Source of the DNA: a virus
Virus record (IMG/VR): IMGVR_UViG_3300031997_000016
Coordinates: 1 to 51,076 of that record
Strand: one strand, 5' to 3'
DNA: 51,076 nucleotides
The notes under the pieces are model-generated. The model made no database searches and was not told the origin of the DNA. It saw only the letters and a list, made by a program, of their open reading frames with translations. Of this stretch, positions 1-6,869 are shown one piece after another. Numbering within the stretch: the stretch's first letter is position 1; every line of letters starts with the position of its first letter. Made by a program: the position numbers and the translations under genes.

Positions 1-254
1 GGAGATCCTATCCCTGGGTAATGATACTCTACCTTTGGTAGGGAACCTGGGGGATATTCTAATCAGGAAGGGAGGTGAGCCTAATGGATTACATGGAAAG
101 GGAATTAGGTATGATGGAACTGTGTAGGAAGCTAAGAGAACGCTGTAAACAGGAAGCACCTAACTTAGACACACTAAAGACCCTTTTCAGTGAAAACCCG
201 AAGCTTGCTCAACTGGTTGCAGACATTGACGAGACTATTACACAATGGGCATTT
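1..254. repeat. Terminal direct repeat, left copy
   Basis: The first 254 bases recur at 50823-51076, differing only at base 127 (G here, C at 50949). Bases 1-21 are the last codons and TAA stop of the winged-helix gene that begins at 50463, so the gene order reads straight across the junction. The repeat most likely reflects a circular or circularly permuted assembly rather than packaged terminal repeats, but physical ends cannot be told from sequence alone. Confidence 0.95.
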
Positions 255-356
255 AAGGAGGATCAATCTAGGGAATTAGCATTATTGCAAAGAGAGCTGA
301 AAATGGGGGCTAAACACAGGGACTTTGCAAGGCAAAGCTCCAGGAAGTCACCCTAA
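84..356 (+). CDS. Hypothetical phage protein, 90 aa
   Basis: I do not recognise this family. The ATG at 84 is preferred over a GTG at 75 because GGAGG (71-75) lies eight bases before the ATG and overlaps the GTG. The protein is charged and probably helical, with a Cys-Arg-Lys-rich N-terminal third and no membrane segment. It is the third gene of the early block when the circle is closed, 62 bases after the winged-helix gene that ends at 21. The first 171 coding bases are repeated at the window end. Confidence 0.75.
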   Translation: MDYMERELGMMELCRKLRERCKQEAPNLDTLKTLFSENPKLAQLVADIDETITQWAFKEDQSRELALLQRELKMGAKHRDFARQSSRKSP

Positions 357-372
357 CGAAGTAGACTCTCAG

Positions 373-396
373 CTCAATAATTGAGGAGAGAGGAGG
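373..396 (+). promoter_or_regulatory. Palindromic leader hairpin fused to ribosome-binding site
   Basis: CTCAATAATTGAG (373-385) is a perfect short palindrome followed directly by GAGAGGAGG, the ribosome-binding site of the 406 gene. A near-identical arrangement sits before the gene at 5903 (5875-5898), and the palindrome with its GAGAGAG tail occurs again at 49686-49704. A role as an RNA hairpin or operator acting on translation starts is an inference. Confidence 0.45.
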
Positions 397-405
397 TGAG
401 TCAAG

Positions 406-717
406 ATGAGAGATTACATTAGCATAGGGAGCACTCCCTGTGATGAGAGCTGTGCACAAGTTGGGAGTCCTGATTACTATGAGAGATCAAGGAAGGAGTG
501 TACTGCTTTCAAGCATCAACTGGTAAGAGTGTTTGGAGAGCCTCCTGGGAGTGCAATACTGGTTACTAAAACCTTCCCTCATGACTTTGGGGAGTATAGA
601 GAGGTTTGCGTGAGTTATGAAGATGAGTCTGAAGAAGCACTCGATTACGCTTCCAAGTTGGAATGTAACACTCCAGAGAAATGGGATGAGGAGGCGAGGA
701 AGGAACTGGGACTGTAA
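406..717 (+). CDS. Conserved small phage protein of unknown function, 103 aa
   Basis: The sequence has the look of a small acidic protein often seen in phage early regions, with a Cys-containing N-terminus (CAQVGS), a central FGEPPGSA turn and a FPHDFGEYREV block (about residues 64-74). No catalytic motif is evident and I assign no function. ATG at 406 follows AGGAGG with good spacing, directly after the palindromic leader. It sits between two small hypothetical genes in one rightward block. Confidence 0.75.
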   Translation: MRDYISIGSTPCDESCAQVGSPDYYERSRKECTAFKHQLVRVFGEPPGSAILVTKTFPHDFGEYREVCVSYEDESEEALDYASKLECNTPEKWDEEARKELGL

Positions 718-750
718 CTAATACTATATTGCAAGGAGGAGGTGGGTAAG

Positions 751-978
751 ATGCCTAAATGTCCTAAATGTGGAGCAGAGATTCATTACACTCTTGAGTT
801 AGATGCCCAGGGAGATATAGAGAGAGTCTATCAAGGTGACATTGATAACGAAGAGACTTCCTTTGAGTGCTCAATCTGTGGCGAGGAGCTCTTTATCTAC
901 CAGGAGGACGCAGAAGCCTTCCTTAAGGGAGAGCTGGATGAGAGGAAGAAGATGGATAGAGAGAAGGAGAGGATATGA
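751..978 (+). CDS. Small zinc-ribbon protein, 75 aa
   Basis: Two CxxC knuckles are visible, CPKC near the N-terminus (residues 4-7) and CSIC near residue 40, giving a likely zinc ribbon. The C-terminal tail is a charged helix rich in Lys, Arg and Glu. The ATG at 751 is taken as the start because AGGAGG at 736-741 is too close to the upstream in-frame GTG at 742. Its stop overlaps the next start (ATGA), so the two are probably translationally coupled. Zinc ribbons of this kind bind nucleic acid or partners; the exact role is unknown. Confidence 0.75.
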   Translation: MPKCPKCGAEIHYTLELDAQGDIERVYQGDIDNEETSFECSICGEELFIYQEDAEAFLKGELDERKKMDREKERI

Positions 979-1190
979 TAAAGACTATCAAGTTGCTAAG
1001 CTATTGCTACCCAGGAGAAGTCTCCCTCCTAATTGGAGGAGTCATCTACCGCTATCAAACGAGTGAATTCTGGGCGAGACGCTTCCTTAACGCCTGGGAG
1101 CGGGGAGGGAGATTTAACTCGTTGAGCTGGTTTAAGAGAGTAGCAAAGGTAATAGAGAAGGAAGTGATTGGAAAAAATCATGCCAATTAA
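975..1190 (+). CDS. Hypothetical protein, 71 aa
   Basis: This small basic protein starts inside the stop of the zinc-ribbon gene (ATGA overlap). It has an N-terminal beta-like stretch with a GGVIYRY turn and a basic aromatic C-terminal half. I do not recognise the family. It is the last gene before the promoter at 1215, with 24 bases between its stop and the -35 box. Confidence 0.65.
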   Translation: MIKTIKLLSYCYPGEVSLLIGGVIYRYQTSEFWARRFLNAWERGGRFNSLSWFKRVAKVIEKEVIGKNHAN

Positions 1191-1243
1191 TTTGATTGTG
1201 AAAAAATATTTTAATTGACATTCACATTAAAATGTGATATACT
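1180..1243 (+). promoter_or_regulatory. Early promoter P2 with palindromic operator in the spacer
   Basis: A consensus -35 (TTGACA, 1215-1220) and -10 (TATACT, 1238-1243) are separated by exactly 17 bases. The spacer holds a perfect 16-bp palindrome, TCACATTAAAATGTGA (1222-1237), an ideal place for a repressor. Upstream, ATGCCAATTAAT (1180-1191) and GATTGTGAAAA (from 1194) also occur ahead of the other early promoter at 50174. The promoter should drive the gene at 1284 and those after it. The match is read directly; control by a phage or host repressor is inferred. Confidence 0.8.
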
Positions 1244-1283
1244 CACCCTATAATTGATACCACATTACACTGGGAGGTGCGAT

Positions 1284-1640
1284 ATGGAAAATCTGGAAAA
1301 GTTAATTGAGTCGATGTCACTGGAGAAGAAAAGGGAACTCCTCCGCTTAATCCGTCCAACTCCTGCCTCAAAGATTGAGGCGAGAGACTTGGACATCTCT
1401 CACATCCCTTTCAAGGACTGTGGTAACTGTGCTCCGAGTATGGAAGAGGAGCTTGCTAAGGGCATAGTGCGAGGAGGGGTTGAAGCTATTTGTGTTGAAA
1501 CAGATATATTGACGCTTAGGTGGACGTGCCCTCATAGAGAGGAAAGGGTCTGGAGAGAAGAGATTAAGAGGATGATTTGTGAAAGCTGGATGAGGAAGTG
1601 GCCAGGGACTCTGGAGGAGGAGGTGCAAGATGAAAACTAG
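1284..1640 (+). CDS. Hypothetical protein, 118 aa
   Basis: This is the first gene after promoter P2. The ATG at 1284 follows GGGAGG at 1272-1277. The protein is largely alpha-helical and charged, with a Cys pair (CGNC, about residue 49) and further Cys residues that could bind metal. I do not recognise the family. Its 3' end overlaps the start of the truncated gene at 1630 by 11 bases. Confidence 0.7.
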   Translation: MENLEKLIESMSLEKKRELLRLIRPTPASKIEARDLDISHIPFKDCGNCAPSMEEELAKGIVRGGVEAICVETDILTLRWTCPHREERVWREEIKRMICESWMRKWPGTLEEEVQDEN

Positions 1641-1819
1641 TACACTTGCTGCAATCAGTAGATATGTAAAGGATCATACACCCACGGGAGACTTCTTGTA
1701 TGCAGTGCTAACTAATAATCTCAAGGAGACCATTAGCAGAGCGGAACCTCTATAACAAAGTCCCTAGAGCCTGTTGGGGATCAGTAGAGAAAGTTGAAGC
1801 TTGGTTGAGTAATGGATAA
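1630..1819 (+). pseudogene. Frameshifted remnant of a small conserved phage protein
   Basis: From ATG 1630, with GGAGGAGG just before it, 41 codons run to TAA 1755 and contain YVKDHTPTGDFLYAVLTNNL followed by KETISRAE. This resembles the N-terminal half of a common small phage protein. The usual C-terminal half (YN..P..CWGS.EKV..WL) follows in the +1 frame from 1748 to TAA 1819, with YNKVPRACWGSVEKVEAWL. About a dozen residues usually found between the halves appear to be missing, so a short out-of-frame deletion is likely. A programmed frameshift or assembly error is possible but less likely. Confidence 0.55.
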
Positions 1820-2180
1820 AGAGCTCAGAAAAGGTAATGTAATATTGCTGAAAAAGCCACTCGCTGACCTTGTTGGTATAGTTCAATGGGTTGCTGGCGA
1901 AGACATAGGAATACGCCATATTGACGGAGCCCCTGGGGAGAACTGCACAATTAGAGCAAGCGACGTTATCAAATTAGCTGACGAATTCACCAGGGAGCTC
2001 CCCCCAGACGTGCAAGGAGCTATTGAGAAGCAAAGGGAAATAGTCTTTGCCCCACCTAAGAGGGAGCCTGGGAAGAAGAAGGAGAAGTTGACTATCCCAG
2101 TTAACATAATGAGAGACCTGTTGCAAATAATAGAGGAAGATAAACAAGCAAGAGAAAAGGGAGGTACAGACAATGAGTAG
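1812..2180 (+). CDS. Hypothetical protein, 122 aa
   Basis: I do not recognise this protein. The N-terminal half is beta-rich with a KGNVILLKKPLADLVGIVQW segment suggestive of a small barrel. It is followed by a Pro/Lys-rich linker (about residues 80-92) and a C-terminal helix. The start overlaps the end of the frameshifted remnant and no strong ribosome-binding site is visible, so translation may depend on coupling. It overlaps the next gene by eight bases. Confidence 0.65.
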   Translation: MDKELRKGNVILLKKPLADLVGIVQWVAGEDIGIRHIDGAPGENCTIRASDVIKLADEFTRELPPDVQGAIEKQREIVFAPPKREPGKKKEKLTIPVNIMRDLLQIIEEDKQAREKGGTDNE

Positions 2181-2559
2181 AAAAGAGATAATAAATAGGA
2201 TTGAGGAGAGTGTCAACAATGATGTTAGGTTTTTCGAGGAGGTAATCAAGCAGGTGCAAGGAGCTGGAATTATGGCTAAAGAGCTAATCAGTCTAAGTGC
2301 AGAGGAGCTTCCAGCTCCTTCAATACTTACAAGGTGGCACATCTCTTGGGACGAAGCGACAGTCGAAGAAGCAAGAAAGATAGTGGCTCTCTTGACCCCA
2401 ATCAAGGAGTTCGAGAAAGTGTTTACTGGCCCAGGATGGACGTGGGTAGGTAAATGGAAAGATCTCGATGTCTTGATAAAGCCAGCTCCTCCAGCAGAGG
2501 ACTGCGTCCCAGTTGAAGTAACGAGTAGTTTCAAGAGTTGGAAGTGTGAGAGGAGGTAG
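2173..2559 (+). CDS. Hypothetical protein, 128 aa
   Basis: The protein has an acidic helical N-terminus and a Trp/Pro-rich C-terminal half (TGPGWTWVGKWKDLDVLIKP). I do not recognise the family. The start follows AAAGGGAGG within the upstream gene and overlaps it by eight bases, so the two are coupled. It belongs to the run of small genes before the recombination genes. Confidence 0.65.
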   Translation: MSRKEIINRIEESVNNDVRFFEEVIKQVQGAGIMAKELISLSAEELPAPSILTRWHISWDEATVEEARKIVALLTPIKEFEKVFTGPGWTWVGKWKDLDVLIKPAPPAEDCVPVEVTSSFKSWKCERR

Positions 2560-2563
2560 TGTA

Positions 2564-2764
2564 ATGAGAAAATATAAAATAAACTGCACTGAGTGGAATT
2601 CAAGGCATGTAAAGTTTAATGTCTTTGATCCTGCTGGAGCAAACTGTGGTAGACTAACAATAGCTACTGGGGACACTCGCAACTTTGTCAAGTATTCTTG
2701 GAATGGATACGTCTCTTGGGAGGGCAAGTTTCCAGAGGAGGTAGATGATGGAAAGGGAGATTGA
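2564..2764 (+). CDS. Small hypothetical protein, 66 aa
   Basis: ATG 2564 is chosen over a GTG at 2546 because AGGAGG at 2551-2556 fits the former. The protein looks like a compact beta fold (YKINCTEWNSRHVKFNVFDP, then RLTIATGD). No known motif is visible. It overlaps the nuclease gene by about 17 bases, which suggests coupled translation. Confidence 0.65.
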   Translation: MRKYKINCTEWNSRHVKFNVFDPAGANCGRLTIATGDTRNFVKYSWNGYVSWEGKFPEEVDDGKGD

Positions 2765-3632
2765 TAATTTTGCACTGGATTGCTATCGAAATTGTCCAGC
2801 TTATTATAACTGGCGCATAATCAAGGGACTCATCAAGCCTGGAGAGAAGAAAATTGCTGCAAGCTTCGGGAGTGCATTTCACTCTGGCTTGCAGGTTTGG
2901 TATGAGAATAACATGAGCAGTGAGAGCAAAGGAGATGCAATAGCCAAGTTCATTGATGAGTTCGCTCTTGCAGAGTCAGTTGAGGATGACAAGAGGACTC
3001 TTGCAAAGGGACTTGACATCTTGAATAAGTACTACCAGCGCTATGAGCCCGAACCTTATGATGTAGTGAAGGCTGAGGTAGGCATATCATTTGAGTTGGG
3101 AGAGTGGCTTTACAAGGGAAGGATTGATCTGATAATGGAAGAGAGAGGGACTCGTGCCATCTATGGATTCGATCACAAGACAACAAGTGACTTGTCACGC
3201 ACAGTGGTGAAGCCTCACTGCCAAATAACAGGGTATGTTTATGGGCTGGTGCAGCAGTACGAGAATGTATTGGGGTATATGCTGAATATGATTGGAGTTT
3301 ACAAGACGGATAAGAGAAGGGATAAGGATAGTGGGCATTTAGTGGAGAGGGACATATTTCTCAGAATACCAACATCACGATCACTGGAGGAACTAGATGA
3401 GTGGAAGAGAGAAACCCTCTGGTATCTTCACCAGGTGGAAGAGAGCCTGGAACATAATATCTGGCCGAAGCACGCTCCCAGTTATTGCCAAGCTTACAGG
3501 GGCCGCTGTCCTTATCTCGATCTCTGTAATGTAAGCACTCCTGATATGATCGAGAGGATGATTGAGGCAGGGCTTTATGTGATTGAGCCCTGGAAAGCCT
3601 ACGAGCCAGTAGTGATAGGAGAGGAGGAGTGA
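2748..3632 (+). CDS. PD-(D/E)XK nuclease, RecB/Cas4-like
   Basis: The fold is indicated by YKGRIDLIM (about residues 123-131), which carries the metal-binding Asp, followed by GFDHKTTS, the D-x-K core of PD-(D/E)XK nucleases. A Cys near the N-terminus (CPAYY) and a C-terminal cluster YCQAYRGRCPYLDLC look like the iron-sulfur cluster ligands of the RecB/AddB/Cas4 group. Two adjacent ATGs (2745 and 2748) are possible starts; the second has better spacing from GGAGG. The gene lies one base upstream of a Sak4-like ATPase, so it probably acts as an exonuclease in phage recombination or DNA processing. Confidence 0.85.
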   Translation: MEREIDNFALDCYRNCPAYYNWRIIKGLIKPGEKKIAASFGSAFHSGLQVWYENNMSSESKGDAIAKFIDEFALAESVEDDKRTLAKGLDILNKYYQRYEPEPYDVVKAEVGISFELGEWLYKGRIDLIMEERGTRAIYGFDHKTTSDLSRTVVKPHCQITGYVYGLVQQYENVLGYMLNMIGVYKTDKRRDKDSGHLVERDIFLRIPTSRSLEELDEWKRETLWYLHQVEESLEHNIWPKHAPSYCQAYRGRCPYLDLCNVSTPDMIERMIEAGLYVIEPWKAYEPVVIGEEE

Positions 3633-3633
3633 G

Positions 3634-4473
3634 ATGCCTAAAAAGAACATACTGCAGATAGGCCCACCAGGGAGCGGAAAGACGGGCAACTTGGAGACGC
3701 TCCCAGACTCAGTAGTCCACTTGTCATTTGACCCAGGAGGTTGGGAGACTCTCAAGCGAGATATACCAAGACAGGGGAGAAGGAAGCGCAACTTAGTTGG
3801 GCCTCTTACCACGTTTAGGGAGTGGGCAAAGCTCAATCAATCACTAAGCCCAGATGATATACTCGTTGTAGACTATAGCAGCCTACCTGTTCGAGTTAGC
3901 GTAGATAAGTTCCAGCAGTATGAGATCGCTCCTTGGAATAACTTCTTGATGGATTTTAATGAGATTGAGAAGATAGGGGGAGCCCCAGTTATAGAGAGAC
4001 GAGGCATTTGTAACGTGGCTGTAGACTCACTAACCTGGATGCAATGGACTATCTTAGAGGGAGTGGTTTATCTTGAATCTCGTACTGATAAGGGAACCTG
4101 TGTTAATGACTACCGCATTGCAATAGAGAAGATGAAGGAGATAGTCAAGGCGTTTTGCCAACTCCCTTTTAACTTCATCCTCACAGCTCATGTGGAGAGT
4201 GAGAAGGATGATGTAACTGGGAAGATTAAGGAGCAGGTGCTTATCTATGGGAAGAACTTACCTGATCTCATTGTGTCAATGATTAGTGATGTTTATTATT
4301 GTGGTGTAGACATGAGCACAGGGACGATAAGGAGCTACCTTTACACAGCTCCTCAAATGTTCCTGAAGATCGTGAGACAGAGGAGTTTCGATAACCTACC
4401 AATTAAGATGGAGGCAGACTTCTCCAAGCTTTACAAGGCAGGGGGGCTTTACTGTGGAGGAGGAGAGAAATGA
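3634..4473 (+). CDS. Sak4-like P-loop ATPase (AAA_24 type), recombination
   Basis: A Walker A motif GPPGSGKT sits at residues 10-17. The later blocks FNFILTAHVESEKDD and LIVSMISDVYYC resemble the RecA-related AAA_24 proteins that phages use for single-strand annealing (Sak4). The hydrophobic strand ending in Asp, ICNVAVDSLTW (about residues 126-136), fits Walker B. It follows the nuclease gene by one base and precedes a possible ssDNA-binding protein at 5278, the usual Sak4 arrangement. The family assignment is strong; the annealing role is inferred from the family. Confidence 0.8.
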   Translation: MPKKNILQIGPPGSGKTGNLETLPDSVVHLSFDPGGWETLKRDIPRQGRRKRNLVGPLTTFREWAKLNQSLSPDDILVVDYSSLPVRVSVDKFQQYEIAPWNNFLMDFNEIEKIGGAPVIERRGICNVAVDSLTWMQWTILEGVVYLESRTDKGTCVNDYRIAIEKMKEIVKAFCQLPFNFILTAHVESEKDDVTGKIKEQVLIYGKNLPDLIVSMISDVYYCGVDMSTGTIRSYLYTAPQMFLKIVRQRSFDNLPIKMEADFSKLYKAGGLYCGGGEK

Positions 4474-4589
4474 CTTTCATTTGTGAAAGGTGCCATATAG
4501 AGGTTCACTATGATGAGTCCTTTTATACTCCTCTAGAGGAGCTTCTCTGTGAGGATTGTTACTTGGACACAATAGAGGAGGGAGAATAG
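4470..4589 (+). CDS. Tiny zinc-finger protein, 39 aa
   Basis: The ATG overlaps the TGA of the ATPase gene (ATGA). The 39 codons encode CERCHIEVHYDES and CEDCYLDTIEEGE, two CxxC pairs 27 residues apart that form a likely zinc finger. GGAGGAGAG lies just before the start. The next gene also begins with a zinc-ribbon motif, so this may be one of a set of small adaptor-type proteins. Confidence 0.7.
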   Translation: MTFICERCHIEVHYDESFYTPLEELLCEDCYLDTIEEGE

Positions 4590-4593
4590 AAAA

Positions 4594-4911
4594 ATGGATC
4601 ACTCATGCTCCTATTGTGGAGGCGAGGAGGTAGTCCTCATCTCAGGTAAAGACTATTGCCAGAGGTGTCTCTACCACTACGATACTCCTCAAATAGTCAA
4701 AATGATCGGGCACTACATGGCTACTCCTCTCATTGTAGTGGAGTTCCTCAAGTGGGCATTTGGAACAGTTCACCCTACCTTCTCAATGTTTCCACTTGCC
4801 TATGGGAAGGTGAAGAGGGAAGAGTGGTTGGAGGAGGAGAGGAGGTTTGAGACGAGTCAGGAGACTTGGATTAATGCACTCTTTACTAAGTTCATAAGTG
4901 GAAGGAGGTAA
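4594..4911 (+). CDS. Zinc-ribbon protein, 105 aa
   Basis: The N-terminus carries CSYC and CQRC (about residues 5-8 and 23-26), a zinc ribbon. It is followed by a hydrophobic, Trp-containing central region and a charged C-terminal helix. It follows the 39-aa zinc-finger gene by four bases. I do not recognise the family beyond the zinc ribbon. Confidence 0.7.
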   Translation: MDHSCSYCGGEEVVLISGKDYCQRCLYHYDTPQIVKMIGHYMATPLIVVEFLKWAFGTVHPTFSMFPLAYGKVKREEWLEEERRFETSQETWINALFTKFISGRR

Positions 4912-4914
4912 CTC

Positions 4915-5139
4915 ATGTCAGGAAAGAAGCCATTCAAGCAGAGACTAATCGAGGAGCAAGCAGATAAGATTTTAGCCCAGGGACTTCTCCTCAGCAAGCG
5001 ATTCGTGATGCAAGCAATCCTTGTCGCTTACAATCAGGGCTTGCTAGATGGAATGGCTGAGGAGCGAAGCCTAATCAAAGAGGAGGAAACGATGGGCAAG
5101 GTTAGAGGAAGAGAGGAGGTGAGAAGGGATGCGAGCTAA
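4915..5139 (+). CDS. Hypothetical helical protein, 74 aa
   Basis: A short, charged, probably all-helical protein with GGAAGGAGG upstream of its ATG. The C-terminal part is Glu/Arg-rich. No recognised motif. Its last 11 bases overlap the start of the coiled-coil gene at 5129. Confidence 0.65.
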   Translation: MSGKKPFKQRLIEEQADKILAQGLLLSKRFVMQAILVAYNQGLLDGMAEERSLIKEEETMGKVRGREEVRRDAS

Positions 5140-5278
5140 GAAGGAGGCAGCACTGAGAGAGTTGCTCAGGGAGTTAACAGATGAGCGCAAGGAGTTGGTG
5201 CTCAGAAAGGAGGAGATTGAGGAGAGGATTGTTGATAAGGAAGTAGAGATTGGAGAAGTAAAGAGGATGATGCATTAA
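5129..5278 (+). CDS. Small coiled-coil protein, 49 aa
   Basis: Starting at ATG 5129 after GAGAGGAGG, this gene encodes a continuous charged heptad-like helix of Leu, Glu, Arg and Lys (ELLRELTDERKELVLRKEEI). It shares one base with the next start (TAATG), so it is translationally coupled on both sides. A coiled-coil partner for a neighbouring protein is plausible; no function is assigned. Confidence 0.65.
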   Translation: MRAKKEAALRELLRELTDERKELVLRKEEIEERIVDKEVEIGEVKRMMH

Positions 5279-5775
5279 TGATGCAGACACTAACAAAAAA
5301 GGAGGATCAATCTATGGTGTTGGATTTAGGAATTGGTCAAGAGGAGATGGAGGCTCTAGGTCGCATCAAACCTATTGATGATGGAACCTACGAGTTTGTA
5401 ATTGAGAGACCGGAGATAGGGAGCAGCAACGACAGCCGACCGATGTGGATATTCTACCTGAGAGTAGTCAATAACACCAAGTATCCTAATCGGAGTATTA
5501 GGTATGGGGTAGTTGTCCCTCACATAGGGCCAGATGGAAAGGTAGATATGGGAACAACACCAGGGTTCCTAGTCCCTCTTAACAATGAGATAGGAGCGTT
5601 TATTGACTGGCACAACTTCCCTGATCCGCAAGACCTTCCCTGGGTTAAATCTACCTATGAAGGGAAGGGAGGATTTATGGCTGTAGGGCATAAGCCGAGA
5701 AAGGGAGATCCGGAGACTATTGATAATACCTGCAAATTCCCTAAGTGGGAGGCTTACAAGAGGCGGAAAAAATAA
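5278..5775 (+). CDS. Possible ssDNA-binding/annealing partner, 165 aa
   Basis: The predicted fold is beta-rich, with a DDGTYEFVIERPEI strand, WIFYLRVVNN and KYPNRSIRYGVVVP. It resembles the small OB-like or DUF669-like proteins that follow Sak4 ATPases in phages. I cannot show nucleic-acid-binding residues. The downstream KGGFMAVGHKPRKGDP and basic C-terminus (YKRRKK) fit DNA binding. Location after the nuclease and Sak4-like genes is the main reason for the call; the family is uncertain. Confidence 0.55.
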   Translation: MMQTLTKKEDQSMVLDLGIGQEEMEALGRIKPIDDGTYEFVIERPEIGSSNDSRPMWIFYLRVVNNTKYPNRSIRYGVVVPHIGPDGKVDMGTTPGFLVPLNNEIGAFIDWHNFPDPQDLPWVKSTYEGKGGFMAVGHKPRKGDPETIDNTCKFPKWEAYKRRKK

Positions 5776-5784
5776 GGACTGGCT

Positions 5785-5860
5785 CAGCCCCTTTCTCTCT
5801 CTCACCTATCATTCACCCCCATGAATGAAGCACCTCCCACAAGAAGGGAGAGAGGGGCTG
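5785..5860 (+). other. Structured intergenic element with nested hairpins
   Basis: Bases 5785-5800 can pair with 5845-5860 in a 16-bp stem (CAGCCCC with GGGGCTG, then a Py-rich strand against GGGAGAGA, allowing two G-U pairs). An inner hairpin, CATTCA with TGAATG (5810-5815 and 5822-5827), lies in the loop. No U tract follows on the + strand, so it is not a simple terminator. It sits between the 5278 gene and the leader hairpin of the 5903 gene and could be a structured RNA, an attenuator or a processing site. Confidence 0.5.
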
Positions 5861-5874
5861 ACATTTACTCACAC

Positions 5875-5898
5875 CTCAATTATTGAGGAGAGAGGAGG
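5875..5898 (+). promoter_or_regulatory. Second copy of palindromic leader hairpin plus RBS
   Basis: CTCAATTATTGAG (5875-5887) is followed by GAGAGGAGG, matching the element at 373-396 at all but one base. ATG 5903 follows at normal spacing. Repeated use of the same hairpin-RBS block before unrelated genes suggests shared translational or transcript-level control; this is inference. Confidence 0.45.
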
Positions 5899-5902
5899 GA
5901 AG

Positions 5903-6217
5903 ATGTATATCTTTATAGCAGCTCCTTACGAGAGACCAGATCCTTGCTTCAATGTAAGGAAAGCAGTATTGATAGCAGAGGAACTTATCAAGAAAGGCCA
6001 CGTTCCTTTCATCCCACATCTCTGCCATCTCTGGCACTTGGTCTCTCCTCATGAGAGGAAGTATTATCTTGACTATGACTTCAAGTGGTTGAAGAACTGT
6101 GATGCCCTATTCAGAGTACCAGGAGAATCTCAAGGAGCTGATCAGGAGGTCATAGAAGCACGTGAATGGGGGATGACTGTTTATGAAAGAATGGAAGACG
6201 TTCCTAATTGGAAGTGA
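5903..6217 (+). CDS. DUF4406-like / nucleoside 2-deoxyribosyltransferase-fold protein
   Basis: The 104-residue product has MYIFIAAPYERPDP at its start, LIKKGHVPFIPHLCHLWH in the middle, and CDALFRVPGESQGADQEVIE near residues 68-87. These match the conserved blocks of small Rossmann-like proteins (DUF4406) related to nucleoside 2-deoxyribosyltransferases. The GESQGAD.E stretch corresponds to the catalytic/nucleotide-binding end. A role in nucleotide metabolism or base modification is inferred from the fold. The true start is ATG 5903; upstream in-frame codons run through the structured element and lack a binding site. Confidence 0.75.
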   Translation: MYIFIAAPYERPDPCFNVRKAVLIAEELIKKGHVPFIPHLCHLWHLVSPHERKYYLDYDFKWLKNCDALFRVPGESQGADQEVIEAREWGMTVYERMEDVPNWK

Positions 6218-6266
6218 GCTCTCTCAACTCACAACACCAATCAAGTAACAAGGAGGTAACAAGAAG

Positions 6267-6566
6267 ATGAAGAAAGTTACAGTCGAGATTAAGAGTAAAG
6301 GAAAGGTACTTGGGAAGGCTGAGGCCCCCCAGTTCGATAACTGTGCTGATGCTCTCAAGAATATCACTGATGAGAAAGCAACCGCTCTCATCAATAGGAT
6401 GATTAAGATTGACGTTAGCAATAAGAACAGGGCCGACCTCACAGCGAAAACACCGAGTCTGGAGAAACAGATTGCGAAGTCCTTCAAGGAGATGTCTCCT
6501 GAGGGGAAGAAAAAAGCCCTTGCGAAGTTCGCAGAGGCTGGCATCAAGATTGATTTAGCAGAGTAA
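6267..6566 (+). CDS. Hypothetical protein, 99 aa
   Basis: A Lys/Ala-rich protein with a beta N-terminus (MKKVTVEIKSKGKVLG) and a helical C-terminus ending in KKALAKFAEAGIKIDLAE. AAGGAGG precedes the ATG. Composition suggests nucleic-acid binding, but I recognise no domain. The 135 bases after it hold only a doubtful 25-codon frame. Confidence 0.65.
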   Translation: MKKVTVEIKSKGKVLGKAEAPQFDNCADALKNITDEKATALINRMIKIDVSNKNRADLTAKTPSLEKQIAKSFKEMSPEGKKKALAKFAEAGIKIDLAE

Positions 6567-6701
6567 GAGGAAGATGAGAGAGCTCAGTTATTGGAGGCAG
6601 GTTGGGCATAGCCTACACTGGTTGGCCTATCAACCGAATCAGCGTAGTTGACGGATTGACAGATCCTGCTCGACCTGCTTTTCTTTTAGAGAGGAGGAGT
6701 C

Positions 6702-6869
6702 ATGTTTCTAACAGAAGAATCATCATTTCTGGTCTTTATTATAATCTTGTTAACGCTCATGCTCTGTCTCGGATGCGTGGGGCTGTGTATTAAAATCTAC
6801 ACTGAGATTACAAAGGAATTTACTATTAGGAGGAGGTACGAGAACCAGGGCAAGGGAGGTGGAGCATGA
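6702..6869 (+). CDS. Small single-pass membrane protein, 55 aa
   Basis: GAGGAGGAG lies just upstream of ATG 6702. Residues 8-29 form a strong hydrophobic segment (FLVFIIILLTLMLCLGCVGL), followed by a basic tail (TIRRRYENQGKGGG), giving a likely N-out/C-in single-pass inner-membrane protein. Its TGA overlaps the next start (ATGA). Function unknown; possible roles are superinfection exclusion or host takeover. Confidence 0.65.
   Translation: MFLTEESSFLVFIIILLTLMLCLGCVGLCIKIYTEITKEFTIRRRYENQGKGGGA

Noticed and set aside
6574-6651. A 25-codon open frame before the small membrane protein
   Set aside because: It has a weak ribosome-binding site and no detectable protein pattern; more likely leader sequence.
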